From the NCBI GenBank assembly GCA_002104895.1, contig MCFG01000001.1:107501-171500 (forward strand): DNA of 64,000 nt. Direction: 5' to 3'. The DNA is from Anaeromyces robustus (taxonomy: Eukaryota; Neocallimastigomycota; Neocallimastigomycetes; Neocallimastigales; Neocallimastigaceae). The position numbers and the translations under genes are program-made. Shown here one piece after another: positions 46,133-59,712 of the stretch (its first letter is position 1; each line of letters begins with the position of its first letter). The notes below the pieces were generated by a model. It ran no database searches and was not told the DNA's origin. It saw only the letters and a program-made list of their open reading frames with translations.

Positions 46133-47490
46133 TTTTTATCAATAATTATAACATAAATACATATATAAAATATAAAATGTCTAAATTATACTTGGTATTT
46201 ATTTATTTTTATAATATATATATATTATTATCTTAATCTTCTATCTATATTTTTAATTTTTTATATTTTTTTATTTTTTATATTTTTTTATTTTTTATAC
46301 TTTTTTTATACTTTTTTTTTTTAATATTTTTTATATTTTTATAATTTCGTATTATTAAATTTTTTTTTTTATATTTTTTAATTTTTTAATTTTTTAAAAT
46401 ATTGGAACTTTTTCTTATTATTTAAATAAAAATTTTCTGGCGCTTTACATAAATTGTATAGATCACATGATATTCGTGTAACATAAAATATTATTTTAAA
46501 AGATAAAATATATTAAATAATTAAATTAAATATTTCTTATTAATATATTATAAATTTGTTTTTATATTTATTTAATAATATTTAATAAATTATTATAAAT
46601 ATAATTCATTGAATATATTAATATTTTGTTATTGATTAAATTAATTTTTTTTTTTATAAAAAAAAGATTCATATTTGAGTACAATGTTAAGGTAGAAAAA
46701 TTAGTATATTAAGTTTTTTATTAATTAAATAATAAATAATTAAAGTTTCATAATTATTTATTTTTTCCTATAAAAATAAACAATAGGGATACAATAAATA
46801 TAAATACGTTATTGAATACTTTGTTATGTTTTATTTAAACAAATAAATAATTAAATAATTAAATGAATGAATAAGTAAATAAGTAAATAAATAAATAAGT
46901 AAATAAATAAATAAGTAAATAAACAAATAAATAAACAAATGAAAGTAATTTTTTTCAAGATTGAATATTTATTATATTGAAAATGAAAAAAAATTTTTTT
47001 TTAAAAAAAAAAGGTTAATAATAAAAATAATAGTAAAAAAAAAGCTACAAATATTAAATTTTGACTTAAAAAGTCTTAAATTTAATATTATTATGGCACA
47101 ATATGAAAAAATAAAATTTTAAACTTTTTTATTTTTATTTTTCTTCTTCTTTCATAATTTTTCTACTTCTTTCTCTCTTTCTCAATTTTTCTTTTTTCGT
47201 TTATTAAAAAGAAGTGTAACAATATTAAACATATTTTTATTGAAAAAAAAGTAAAAATATTATACAAAAACAAATAAAAATAAAAATTTATAAAAAAGAA
47301 AAAGTTACAATTTATGTTGTTATATATGAAATAAATGAAAATGAAGAGCTAATAAATAATAGGAATTGAATACAATATAAATATTATAAATATTATAAAT
47401 ATTATAAATATTATATATATAATAAATAGTACAAAAAATATATATAAATATATATAAATAATATGGTGATATTAAAAATGACTATTATGA
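46133..47490. other. AT-rich intergenic DNA, no gene seen
   Basis: T-rich stretches near 46250-46400, an AAAT/AAGT array near 46850-46945, and nothing coding. Confidence 0.65.
46462..46484 (-). promoter_or_regulatory. TCATGTGAT and ATGTTACA pair upstream of subtilase 3
   Basis: Coding-strand order ATGTTACA, six bases, TCATGTGAT, about 330 bases before the ATG. Counterpart of 35472-35502. No equivalent was found at this distance upstream of the pseudogene. Confidence 0.4.
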
Positions 47491-47500
47491 TTAATAATCG

Positions 47501-48005
47501 GGAAGTGTGCATTTCGGCAATGTATTTTGTAAATGTATCGCGCATTAAAATAACGTATTATTTAAATGTATTATATTGTGGCTTATAAAATAAATAAATA
47601 AAAAATTTATTATATTATTAAAATCAATATTTTATTTATTATTGATTTATGAAACCAATTTATTAGTGGTATCTTCTTTTTATTAATATTTCTTTTTTTT
47701 TTTTATTTAACTTATGAAATAAATAAAATATTATGTGAAATTTAAAATTTATATTTATAATTCTTTAAATTATGAAATAAATAAAATATTAAGTGAAATT
47801 TAAAATTTATATTTATAATTCTTTAAATTATGAAATAAATAAGAAATGTTTTAATATACAAGTACTAGTATATAAACTCTCTTAAAAAAATTTTATATAA
47901 ATGTGGCGTCAAAAAATATTTATATAAATTTAAAATATGAAATGTGGCGTAAAGGACCTGTCAATGCAAAAAATTTCATGTACATTGCCGAAATGCTACA
48001 CTCAG
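47501..48005. mobile_element. MITE-like non-autonomous DNA transposon, possibly Mutator-type
   Basis: A 505-bp segment has terminal inverted repeats built on GCATTTCGGCAATGTA: left end GGAAGTGTGCATTTCGGCAA, right end (complement) CTGAGTGTAGCATTTCGGCA. It is flanked by perfect 10-bp direct repeats TTAATAATCG (47491-47500 and 48006-48015). A 9-10-bp duplication with longer imperfect terminal repeats is the pattern of Mutator-like elements. No transposase frame fits inside, so it would depend on a partner elsewhere. Inside are a 58-bp tandem repeat and two AAATGTGGCGT strings near the right end. Outside the direct repeats, AAAAATGAC strings on both sides also face each other, so insertion into a palindromic target is possible. 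Confidence 0.75.
47712..47850. repeat. 58-bp tandem repeat inside the MITE-like element
   Basis: Copies begin at 47712, 47770 and 47828 (TTATGAAATAAATAA), about 2.3 copies. Confidence 0.85.
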
Positions 48006-48015
48006 TTAATAATCG

Positions 48016-50498
<2,483 letters not shown>

Positions 50499-52110
50499 TT
50501 TTTTTTTTTTATATTTAAAGTATACAATTTGTACATCATCTTTATTGAATTTAAATATTTATATACATGAATCATAAAAAAAAAATAAAAGAGACTAATA
50601 AGAAAAACCGTATAAACATTATAAATCATAATGAATAATACTGGAGGGTATAAAGTAGTATAGTAATACATAAAAACAATAAATCCATACTAACTTTTAC
50701 ATCTACATAGAGAATTAAAGTAAAATTGATCTGTCCTATTCTATTTGAATTGGTAATAGGGTTGGCATTTGGCCTACTAGGTTGTCTTACTGTGTAATTA
50801 GCACAACATTAACATGCTCTTGGAGAGGTTGGTTTTGAATTTATTGAACAATATATGTTGTTGTCTTTTGAAGACAACAAGCATTGATATTACTAATAGA
50901 GCCGCAGATCCCAACAAGAATAGAAATTTTGATTAGGTATCAGACTCAGTCTGATACTTAAACAAATATTTCTATTCCTTATTATATGGACAATTGTTAG
51001 TTATTTCATTAAAACCAAGTTCTCTTCCACCAATTAAAAAAAATATAAATTCGGTACCTATTAACAATTTTTCTATTTCCTAAATTATTAATATTACATA
51101 TACTGTTGTTTCCATTATTAGAAATACCTTTATAACCCTTTAGTGTAGATAATAGAATTAATAATTTTTAATTAAGGGTTATATTCTATTATCTACACTA
51201 GAGTTAGAACAAGAATTATTAATCATTTTAGTAGCTTTAGCAACTCTAGCATCAATTTTATATTCACATCTTGTCCTAAGTATCCATCTTAAACTGTTGG
51301 TATATTCAGGAAATTTTAGATTAAGCTTTAAATAGATTCTTAAATTTTTTTCAAAAGTTATTCATTTTATAAGTTTTAGCTTTAATTGATATATCGCTGT
51401 TCATGTTTCTATCCTAATAGAAGTCCATAATTTCTTTAGAAGAGGATGAAATATTGTTTAATTTATCATTTTAATATTTTACTTTCTTTATCCCAAGTCC
51501 ATTTTCTTATTTTCTTATTGCAGAAATATTATTATTTAACTTTGAGATAATGCAGTTAGAGTCCTTCCACTTATTAAAACATCTTATTTGAGTTAAAGCA
51601 CATTTACCAGAAAGTGGAAGAATATTGAATTCTTTTGAAATACAATAAATAGAAACAAAATGAATTAGATTTTGAGAAACTTAAAATCCAATAAAAACCT
51701 TTATTGATAATAGTTTGAACAGAACTAATATTGTTTTTTGTTAGATCCAAGCAAAGGTGTGTAATAGGAGATTTGTCCAATAATTTTTATAGAGAATAAA
51801 ATTCATTGAAGAGGAATAGAAATCAAATCATTTTATAAAAAACCTTGAATTGAAAACAAAAAGCCTTATTAACTTTATTTTTCATTTTATTAATATCAAA
51901 TTTTAAATTAAGAGTTTTGTGAAAAGGAACATATAGGTATGTATAACAATCTGTTTTTGGAATTACAATTCCTATTAAATAAAAGATAGGGTCTTCTCTA
52001 AGAATAAATTCTGATTTTTCATGTCAAACAGCTAATGTGGTATATTTCTTAATTCCAAAAGTCATCTCATTGTTCTTAGCCCATATATCAACTGATTAAA
52101 ACCCAATGAT
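50499..52110 (-). mobile_element. Decayed LINE copy, reverse transcriptase C-terminal part to poly(A) end
   Basis: Read on the minus strand it ends in an A tail (T run at 50499-50510). Its last 800 bases match the LINE at 2639-3484, including the 3' UTR string TATGGATTTATTGTTTTT and the near-terminal TTCAATAAA. It reaches further upstream and keeps stretches such as EMTFGIKKYTTLAV, YTYLYVPFHKTLNL and INKMKNKVNKAF, typical of the part just behind the catalytic core in LINE reverse transcriptases. Many stops and frame changes interrupt it, so it is old and inactive. It is still 5'-truncated; no clear target-site duplication was found. An 18-bp perfect inverted repeat lies at 51141-51200. Confidence 0.75.
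51141..51200. repeat. 18-bp perfect inverted repeat within the decayed LINE
   Basis: TAGTGTAGATAATAGAAT (51141-51158) faces ATTCTATTATCTACACTA (51183-51200). The matching place in the LINE at 2.6-3.5 kb has only one arm, so the second was created in this copy, as in a local template switch. Confidence 0.8.
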
Positions 52111-52124
52111 TAAAAATTTTAGTA

Positions 52125-52500
52125 CCCCATAATTTAATATTAATATATCAGTTTTTAGAAAAACTGAAAAAACTTATATTATATCATAATTTAATACTAA
52201 AAAATTATTTATAAAAACTGAAAAACTTAAATATAATACACCATCATAATTTAAATATTAATAAATAATTATTTAGTTTTTCTAAATAATTATTCATTGT
52301 AATTTAAACATTACTAAATAATTATTCATCATAATTTAAACATTAATAAATAATTATTTATAAAGACTAAAAAACTTATATATTTAATACACCATTATAA
52401 TTCAAATATTATTATATACTAAAAGACTTTTAATAATACACCATCATAATTTAAATATTAATAAATACTAAAAGACTTATAATAATACACCATAATTTAA
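52125..52500. repeat. Degenerate tandem repeat, unit about 50-70 bp
   Basis: Strings such as CACCATCATAATTTAAATAT, TTAATAAAT and TAAAAGACTTATA recur about six times with length changes. It abuts the 5' end of the LINE copy. The DNA from 52501 to 52757 is AT-rich 3' flank of the M35 gene. Confidence 0.7.
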
Positions 52501-52757
52501 TTTTTTTTTTTTTCAAATTTTAAAATAATAATTTAAAATAATTATATTTTATATTACAAAATAATATTTTTATTTTTTATTTTTTTTTATTTTTTTTTTT
52601 GTTGTTGTAAAAAAAAATTAAATATTTTTAAAATTAGAAATAAATATAAAGTATTTAAATTATAAAAAAAAAGTTAATGTCTAATTATGTATATATTTCA
52701 TCTTATTTATATATATAGAAAATTATTTATTATATAAATTTTATTTTTTCTAATCTA

Positions 52758-54020
52758 TTAGTTTTTATGATTTTTGAATTTGCTTTTATCTACGAGAACT
52801 CTATCATGGAACTTTCTTCCTCCATCAATTCTTTCATTCAAGAATGCCTTAAAGGCTACTTCCTTATCCTTATGGAAGGCTCTCTTAGTATCCTTGAGGT
52901 AATAAAGGATTTTCATAGCATAAAGACGATAAGTATCAGCATTCATAGAAGCTTGACTTGCTGGTAAACGAGCAATATTTTGTTCTTCATAAGCATAATC
53001 ATCAGTACCATGACAGTGACTTAATTCATGAAGAACAACAGCAGCAGCTTCACTAGAATGTTGTTCAATTGTACCAAATTTACAATAAGTGAAGAATTCT
53101 GGACAAACATGGAATTCACTAGCATATAAATATGTATAAGCTAAAGCATTATCTAAACATACTTGATCTCTTGCATCGGAACAATAAGCTTCAGCAGATG
53201 CCATATTATTAATATTTCCAAAAACTTTTTGAACTTGTGGTAAAACACTTTGATCTTTGAAATATTTAAGGAAAATTTGTTGATATTGTGGATCATCATT
53301 TTGATGATTAAGAGCAAAAACAGCACCAGCACGGTAAGTTTTAATATCTTCAATAAGACCTTCTAAAAGTTGTTTTTGTTGAGAAGAACATCCTCTGAAA
53401 CCTGTCATAGTGAAACTTTTAATTGGAAGTTGAGTATTAGTATTACCACTTGCAACACTTTGTGAATTTGTATCAGTATTACCAGGGGCAGGAGCAGCAC
53501 CAGCACCAGCACCAACATCAGGAGTAGCACCAGCACCGGGTGTAGCACCAGCACCAGGAGTAGCACCTCCACCGAATCCCCAGTCATTACCACCGAAGCC
53601 CCAGTCATTACCACCACCGAAGCCCCAGTCATTACCAGGTTTGGCCCAATCATTACCAGTAGCGGCATTACCACCACCTAAACCCCAATCATTACTAGGA
53701 GCGGTGTTACCACCACCTAAACCCCAGTCATTCCAATCATTACTAGGAGCGGTATTACCACCACCAAAACCCCAATCATTATTACGGCCACCTCCACCGA
53801 ATAAACCACCAAATAAATCATCAAAAAGGAAATTTTTACGTTCACCTTTTTTTTGTTTGTTTTCATTTTCATTGTCAATAGATTCTTGATCACTTTTAAC
53901 AGCTTTTATACATGGTATTTCAATTCCATCTTTGTAACATGTTGTTCTTTTGATTACACCAGCACTTACAATACTGGATAAAGCAAATAATGATAAAATA
54001 TTAATAGTGTTTTGTCTCAT
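52758..54020 (-). CDS. Secreted M35-type (aspzincin) metallopeptidase with Asn-Asp-Trp-Gly repeats
   Basis: 420 residues. Signal peptide 1-20 (cut after VSA), then VIKRTTCYKDGIEIPCIK, which matches the paralogue at 23223, and KKGERKNFLFDD. A region of about 100 residues (about 75-180) is built from NDWGFGGGN and NTAPSNDWG units, then Ala/Gly/Pro. The catalytic domain starts near LPIKSFTMTGFRGC. HELSH is at 331-335 and GTDDYAYE follows at 338-345, so the GTxDxxY core with the Asp zinc ligand is kept but the usual last Gly is Glu. NADTYRLYA follows. The catalytic half is about 60-65% identical by eye to the first M35 protein, while the low-complexity parts are unrelated in sequence. Likely an extracellular protease. 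The shared leader with two inverted repeats suggests joint regulation. Confidence 0.88.
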   Translation of the reverse strand: MRQNTINILSLFALSSIVSAGVIKRTTCYKDGIEIPCIKAVKSDQESIDNENENKQKKGERKNFLFDDLFGGLFGGGGRNNDWGFGGGNTAPSNDWNDWGLGGGNTAPSNDWGLGGGNAATGNDWAKPGNDWGFGGGNDWGFGGNDWGFGGGATPGAGATPGAGATPDVGAGAGAAPAPGNTDTNSQSVASGNTNTQLPIKSFTMTGFRGCSSQQKQLLEGLIEDIKTYRAGAVFALNHQNDDPQYQQIFLKYFKDQSVLPQVQKVFGNINNMASAEAYCSDARDQVCLDNALAYTYLYASEFHVCPEFFTYCKFGTIEQHSSEAAAVVLHELSHCHGTDDYAYEEQNIARLPASQASMNADTYRLYAMKILYYLKDTKRAFHKDKEVAFKAFLNERIDGGRKFHDRVLVDKSKFKNHKN

Positions 54021-54170
54021 TTTTTTTTAATTTCTTTTTAATAAAATATGTTGTATTAAATTGAAATATATAAATAAAAAATCTAGAATTGTATATTTTT
54101 TTTTTAAATTATGAATATTATATAATATTTACAAAATATTTTTTATTTTCTCAAATTAATTGAATTTAAT

Positions 54171-54225
54171 ATATTATTTACTTTGATAAGTTATAATAGG
54201 CTGATATATCAAGAGTAAACAATAT
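54171..54225 (-). promoter_or_regulatory. Conserved inverted repeat 2 in the second M35 leader
   Basis: Counterpart of 23040-23093, imperfect here (54171-54188 with 54207-54225). The arm nearest the gene reads AACTTATCAAAGTAAATAAT on the coding strand, identical to the first gene. Contains the same TGATAAG-type site. Confidence 0.6.
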
Positions 54226-54300
54226 ATTTTAATAAAGTTTTAAAGATTTACTTCCAGGTAAATTTCTTTTTTTTATTTTTACAAATTTATTTACAAAATT

Positions 54301-54336
54301 ACTTGAATTAATAATTATTTTTATTAAAATTCAAGT
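54301..54336 (-). promoter_or_regulatory. Conserved inverted repeat 1 in the second M35 leader
   Basis: ACTTGAATT (54301-54309) faces AATTCAAGT (54328-54336). Its distance to repeat 2 and to the ATG is close to that in the first M35 gene. Confidence 0.6.
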
Positions 54337-54469
54337 TATATTTTCTATTTTTCTTAAGTTTTTTATTTTATAAAATAAAAAAAAAACTTTTTTTTCCTTT
54401 TCTTACTTTACAATCAATTAAAATAAAAAATAAAAAAAAAAAAAAAAACACAAAAAAAAAGAGAAAAGC

Positions 54470-54479
54470 TTATTTATAT
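54470..54479 (-). promoter_or_regulatory. Candidate TATA element of the second M35 gene
   Basis: Coding strand TATATAAATA followed by AGCTTTTCTC and a T tract, 450 bases before the ATG. This places the two inverted repeats in the transcribed leader, as in the paralogue. Inference only. Confidence 0.4.
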
Positions 54480-56558
54480 ATATACATTTTTTTATATATA
54501 TCATTTTTTTTAATATATTATTACAATGTATATTATATTAATATTTTGAAAATAATATTTATTTTAAAAACTTACTATTTGTAATAGCAATTTTATTTAT
54601 TTATTATTAATTAAATTTAAATTAAAAAATTCTTTATGATATTAATAAAAAATCGTAAATCAAATAATATAATATATTAATATTAATATATTTTATATAT
54701 TAACATATTAATATATATTATTAATAAAATATTAAAAAAGAATAAATTTAATTTAAAATTTTAATATATTATAATATATTGAAAATAATAAAACTTATAT
54801 TTTAATATTATGACCTGTAACACAATATATGTATAAATATATACATTTTATATTGATTAAATTATTTCTGCGGAAAAAATTTACCAACCATAATAATAAT
54901 AATTTTTTAATAATTAAAATATATTTAATAATAATAAAATATAATAATAAATTATATTACATTATATAATGTTTTAGGTGATGTTATTTTTAATTAGTGT
55001 TTTTAATGATTTTTTAATATTTTGTTTAATTGTTTTTCTATAAATAATAAATTCCGCATAATTTATTTTTAATAACTAATAAGATTATGGTATTTTTATT
55101 TTACCTAACACAAAACGGCTTTAATTCTTTTTAATAATTTATTTTTGTTAAAAAAAAAAATAAATTATTTAAATGTACAATACATTATTAAATATAGTAT
55201 TATATATTAGTTATATATAATAATATATTATAATATGCTATATAATACTATAGATAATAATATATTATATATAATATATGAATGTATATATTAAATAATA
55301 TTAGTATCATCATATTATTAATTTTTTTTACTTAATTTAATATTAGTAATATTTAGGTTTGTTTATTAGAAATAAAAATTAATCTATTTAGCTTTAGTTT
55401 GACATAAATAACAGAAAGTTTAAATAGTCTTTATTTGATTTTTCTTTTTTTTTTATCATTTTATTTTAAAGACTTATAGTTAAAATATATAAAAGTTTTT
55501 ATATATTTAAATGAAAATTATATAATAATTAAAATATATATAATACATTATATATAACATATACTTAATATTTATATTACCATTTTACTTTAATAAATAC
55601 TTTTTTTATCAATATTTTTTTTACCTTTTTGATTATTAATAATAATATTACCATAAATGGAGATTTTATTAGAAATTCTGATACTCAATCAAAAATGAGT
55701 AAAATCATTTTCTATAATTAAAAAAAAAAGAAAAGTTTTTTTTATTATAATGACATGTTTTTTTTTAAAGTTTATTCATAATTATATTAATATATTAAAT
55801 ATTAAAATTTCAAAGGTTTTAATGCTTTTAATATTGACAGCAATCAAAGAAGAATATAAAAAAAAATTAATTTATATTTGTAAATCATTGGACCAAATAG
55901 AAATATTGTTAGTTTTTATTCATTAAACTAATTTTTTTTTCTAAAATTAAGATAAAATAAAATATAAAAAAAAAGAATTTTAAAAGTTAAAATATAAGAT
56001 ATATAAATTAATAAAATTAATTATTAAATGTGGTAAAAAATTAATAATATTAATATTCTTTAGTTGACTATTTTAATATATTTCAATGATAAAATAAAGA
56101 TAAAATTTTTTTAATTGATTTTATTATTAATTTTATTATTGATTTTCTACATTTTTTATTTTTTATTTTTTTTTTATTTGTTTATTTTATGGTCTTCTAA
56201 TTTAAATTAAATTAATTTAATTAAATTATAGAAAAAAGAAAAAAAAAATACACTTTAAAAAAAAAAAAAGTAGTTTTAACGGCTTTTTTTTTTTTTAATT
56301 ATAAAATGATGATGATTAAATAATTGTGTAACCGTGTAATAATAACTACATTATTTTTCATATAAAAAAACAAAAAACAAAAAAAAAATAAATTTATTAA
56401 AAAATATAATATATTAAATTATATAAAAATAAACACATTTTATTGGCTATTCATTCCTAAAAGATTATTAAAAATATATTAATATTATTAAATCAATAAG
56501 TAAATAGTTTAATAAATAAACAACTAAATAAAAATAAATAAATAAATCAATAAAAAAG

Positions 56559-56589
<31 letters not shown>

Positions 56590-56749
56590 ACAATTAAATA
56601 AAAATAAATAAATAATAAATAAATAAGTAAATAAATAAATAAATAAGTAAATAGTTTAATAAATAAACAATTAAATAAAAATAAAATAAAATAAATAAAT
56701 AAATAAATAAATTAAAAATTTGTTTAGGATATGTAGTTAATATTACAAA

Positions 56750-56826
56750 AAGAGTTTACTAATTATTGATGTTAACAAAAAAGAATTTTTTGTTACATCA
56801 ACAAATTTTAATTATCGAACTCTTTA
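56750..56826. repeat. Imperfect long hairpin
   Basis: AGAGTTTACTAATTATTGAT and following GTTAACAAAAAA faces TTTTTTGTTACATCAA and the rest up to CGAACTCT, with a loop of about 3 bases. Confidence 0.65.
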
Positions 56827-57330
56827 TCTTTATATAATATTTTATAATTTTTTTTTTTAATATTAATTTACATACTCTAATCAATATTTCTTATTATTAT
56901 GTATTTTGTATTTGTTTTCAATATATCAGAATATTTATATTTTGAATTAATAATAAGTTTATAAGAAAATAAAAAATAAAAAGAATGAAAAATTAAATAT
57001 AATCAACTATATCATTTATTCAATATTTAATTGGAATATAACTGTCATTAAAATAATTTTTAATCATAAAAATGAAAAATAAAAAAAAAATAAATATAAT
57101 CAACTAAATCATTTATTCGATATTTAATTGGAATATAATTGTTATTAAAATTATAATTTTAAAATTAAATATCATTAAAAAATAATAAAGTTAAATTTAT
57201 TTATTTAATAAATAAATAAATCAATATAAAAGTAAATTGATAAATTTATTTAATGTATATTTTGTTATAGAATAAAAAAATTTATTAAAAAAGATTTAGT
57301 ATAATCCTATTTAAAATAATTATTAAAAGA

Positions 57331-57380
57331 AAAAAAAAATCAATTACGTAATGAATTATTATGTAATTGATTTTTTTTTT
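57331..57380. repeat. Near-perfect hairpin, 22-bp arms
   Basis: Nine A, ATCAATTACGTAAT, a 5-base loop, then ATTATGTAATTGATT and a T run. One mismatch. Resembles a bidirectional A/T-flanked terminator, but its role in a eukaryote is unknown. Confidence 0.7.
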
Positions 57381-57480
57381 CAAGAGTAATTTTCATATTG
57401 ATTTTATTATTAATATATCCATTTATAATATAATTATTAATTTGTTTATTTAAAAAATTTAATTACAATAATAAAAAATG

Positions 57481-57612
57481 AATAAATTTTTATTTTTATT
57501 TTTATTTTATTTTTTTAATTGTTATATTTGTGTTTATACATAAAAATAATGGAGATGTGTGTAAACACAAATATAATAATTAAAAAAAATATAATAAAAA
57601 TAAAAATTTATT
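57481..57612. repeat. Foldback element of about 132 bp with arms of about 55 bp
   Basis: The outer ends AATAAATTTTTATTTTTATT and AATAAAAATAAAAATTTATT pair, and the inner ATATTTGTGTTTA pairs with TAAACACAAATAT. The loop is about 20 bases (GGAGATG core). No clear target-site duplication was seen. Confidence 0.7.
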
Positions 57613-58087
57613 AAATTTTAATTAGTTAGATACATTTGTCTAAAATATTCATCCAATTTTCTAGGGTTATTCAAAGTAAATTAAATAAACGAAATTAAAT
57701 TATTACTTATATTTATTATTAAATTAATAACTAACTGATATAATTGTTTTAAAAATAAATAAATATTAAATATATATTTTTTTAATTGAAAATATTTTAA
57801 ATTGCTACTCTTTTTGACTGCAATTTATCTATATTTTTGGATTTTTGTTAAAATTTATTTTTTTAAGTCATTTAATGTAAATTTCTATTTATTTTTTTTT
57901 TTTTATCTTATTTTTTTTTTTTTTTTGCAATTTATTATTAAATATTTGAATTTAAATATTCATTTAATTTTTATTAATTCTTATTACTTATTTTCATATT
58001 TATTAACTTATTTACTAATTTATATCAAATTAATATTATTTATATATAATTTCAATTTAAGTGATATTGAATTCTTTTTTATAGTTA

Positions 58088-58144
<57 letters not shown>

Positions 58145-58170
58145 TTTTGCTCTATTTCAATTAATTAAAA

Positions 58171-58829
58171 TTATATAAAAATAAATATTAATGAATATCT
58201 TTTTTGTTTTTTTGAACCTTTGCAACAACAACAAATAATAATTAATAAAAATATAACTGTACATTTTAATACTAAACCATAAATTACAATATTACTTATA
58301 AGTTTACTATCTTTACTATCTTTAGAATATGTATTTTCATTATCATGAGGACCAGAATTTTGAATACCACATAATCTGTTAGTATAAATTATAGAGGAAT
58401 ATTCGTCATCAATTTTACACGATATGGCTTGCCACAATATGATGATTTATATCCACTGTAAATATCATCACAATGTACTATTGGATTTTTTTTCATTAAA
58501 AGTACAATGATTATTAAAACATTCTATATCAGCATTACATGTAACAGGTAAACATGTATGATTATAACAATATTCACATAAAAACAATTATTGAACTTAA
58601 TTTCTTCATATGTACATTTATATGTAATATATTTTGTCTTATTTCCATTTTGCTCTGGAAATTCACTTTATCGTAATCATAAGGTGATTCAACACAAGTA
58701 TCATTTATACGATAATAACTAGTAAAAAATACATTTTTAATCTCAAATACTTCTTTTTTACTTGTGGAATAAGTAAATTGAATTTAAAAAATAGCAAATA
58801 AAACTATTATTATATTTTTTTTTGTACAT
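58171..58829 (-). pseudogene. Broken gene for a membrane-anchored cysteine-rich protein (A)
   Basis: On the minus strand a Met at 58829 opens a signal-like start (MYKKKYNNSFICYFLNSIYL) that ends in a stop. Other frames then carry FPEQNGNKTKYITYKCTYEE, CNADIECFNNHCTFNEK and DDIYSGYKSSYCGKP. The frame 58171-58437 has IDDEYSSIIYTNRLCG, a transmembrane stretch (LKCTVIFLLIIICCCCKG) and a basic end. The order signal, cysteine motifs, transmembrane helix suggests a type I membrane protein. Several frame changes and stops break it. Pseudogene B at 59712-60282 is a paralogue. Family not recognised. Confidence 0.55.
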
Positions 58830-59078
58830 TGTATTTTCTATTTAATTTTAAAATTAATTTTAATACATGAAATTACAATTTTAATCATTTTTAATATTTA
58901 TTAAATATAATTATTTTAAAAATCAGTTTAAATTATAATAATAAATTTTTTAAATAAACATAAATTAAAATTATTATATAATTTATTTATTGTATTTTAT
59001 TTTATTTTATTTAGTAATTTAATAAAATTAGAAAAAAGGGAATAGTAAACTTCTTATTAAATTATTTAAAATTGGAGT

Positions 59079-59115
<37 letters not shown>

Positions 59116-59662
59116 GAATATTTGAAATTATTCAATTTTTTTGTATCCAATTAATTTACTTATGGAATATTTTAATTGTTATGCATTACTTCATGTTTTT
59201 ATTATATATAATTTTTTTTTATCAAATATATATTTTAAATGTGAATGCATTAACTTCTTTTATATATAATGTTAAATAATAATATAATAATAATCAAATA
59301 TAAAATGCTAAATTTAAGTTTAGTTCACTATAAATATACATTAATATAAGCATTATGAATAAGGAATATTATTAATATATCATATATTTTAGATTCCAAC
59401 AAAATACAAATGATATAAAAACCAATGTTTAGAGGATAGTATTAGAATCCAAAAAAATATGATAACTTTACTTGTGCAACTAAATTATATTCACGTTTAG
59501 TAAATTTAGTTGAATAAGTTATCATATATTTAATTTTCTAAGTTAAGTAAAATTTATATAATAAAAAAAATAGAATTATATTATATTATATTATTCTATA
59601 TTTATTTATTTATTTATATATTTTATTTATTTAAAATAATATTGTATTATTATATTTTTTAA

Positions 59663-59711
<49 letters not shown>
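58830..59711. other. AT-rich intergenic DNA between two pseudogenes
   Basis: No gene. A hairpin at 59457-59527 pairs ATATGATAACTT with AAGTTATCATAT and, inside, CAACTAAATT with AATTTAGTTG. A TTA array lies at about 59669-59711. Confidence 0.6.

Positions 59712-59712
<1 letters not shown>

Larger units (their letters stand above)
54480..58170. other. AT-rich intergenic DNA with three foldback structures
   Basis: No supported gene. Frames such as 57802-58164 translate T-rich and TTA-array DNA. It includes AAAT arrays (about 56515-56715), three long hairpins described separately, and a TTA array at 58087-58146. Confidence 0.65.

Noticed and set aside
57802-58164. 120-residue hydrophobic frame
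   Set aside because: T-rich DNA ending in a TTA array; residues are almost all Phe, Leu, Ile and Tyr, with no motif.
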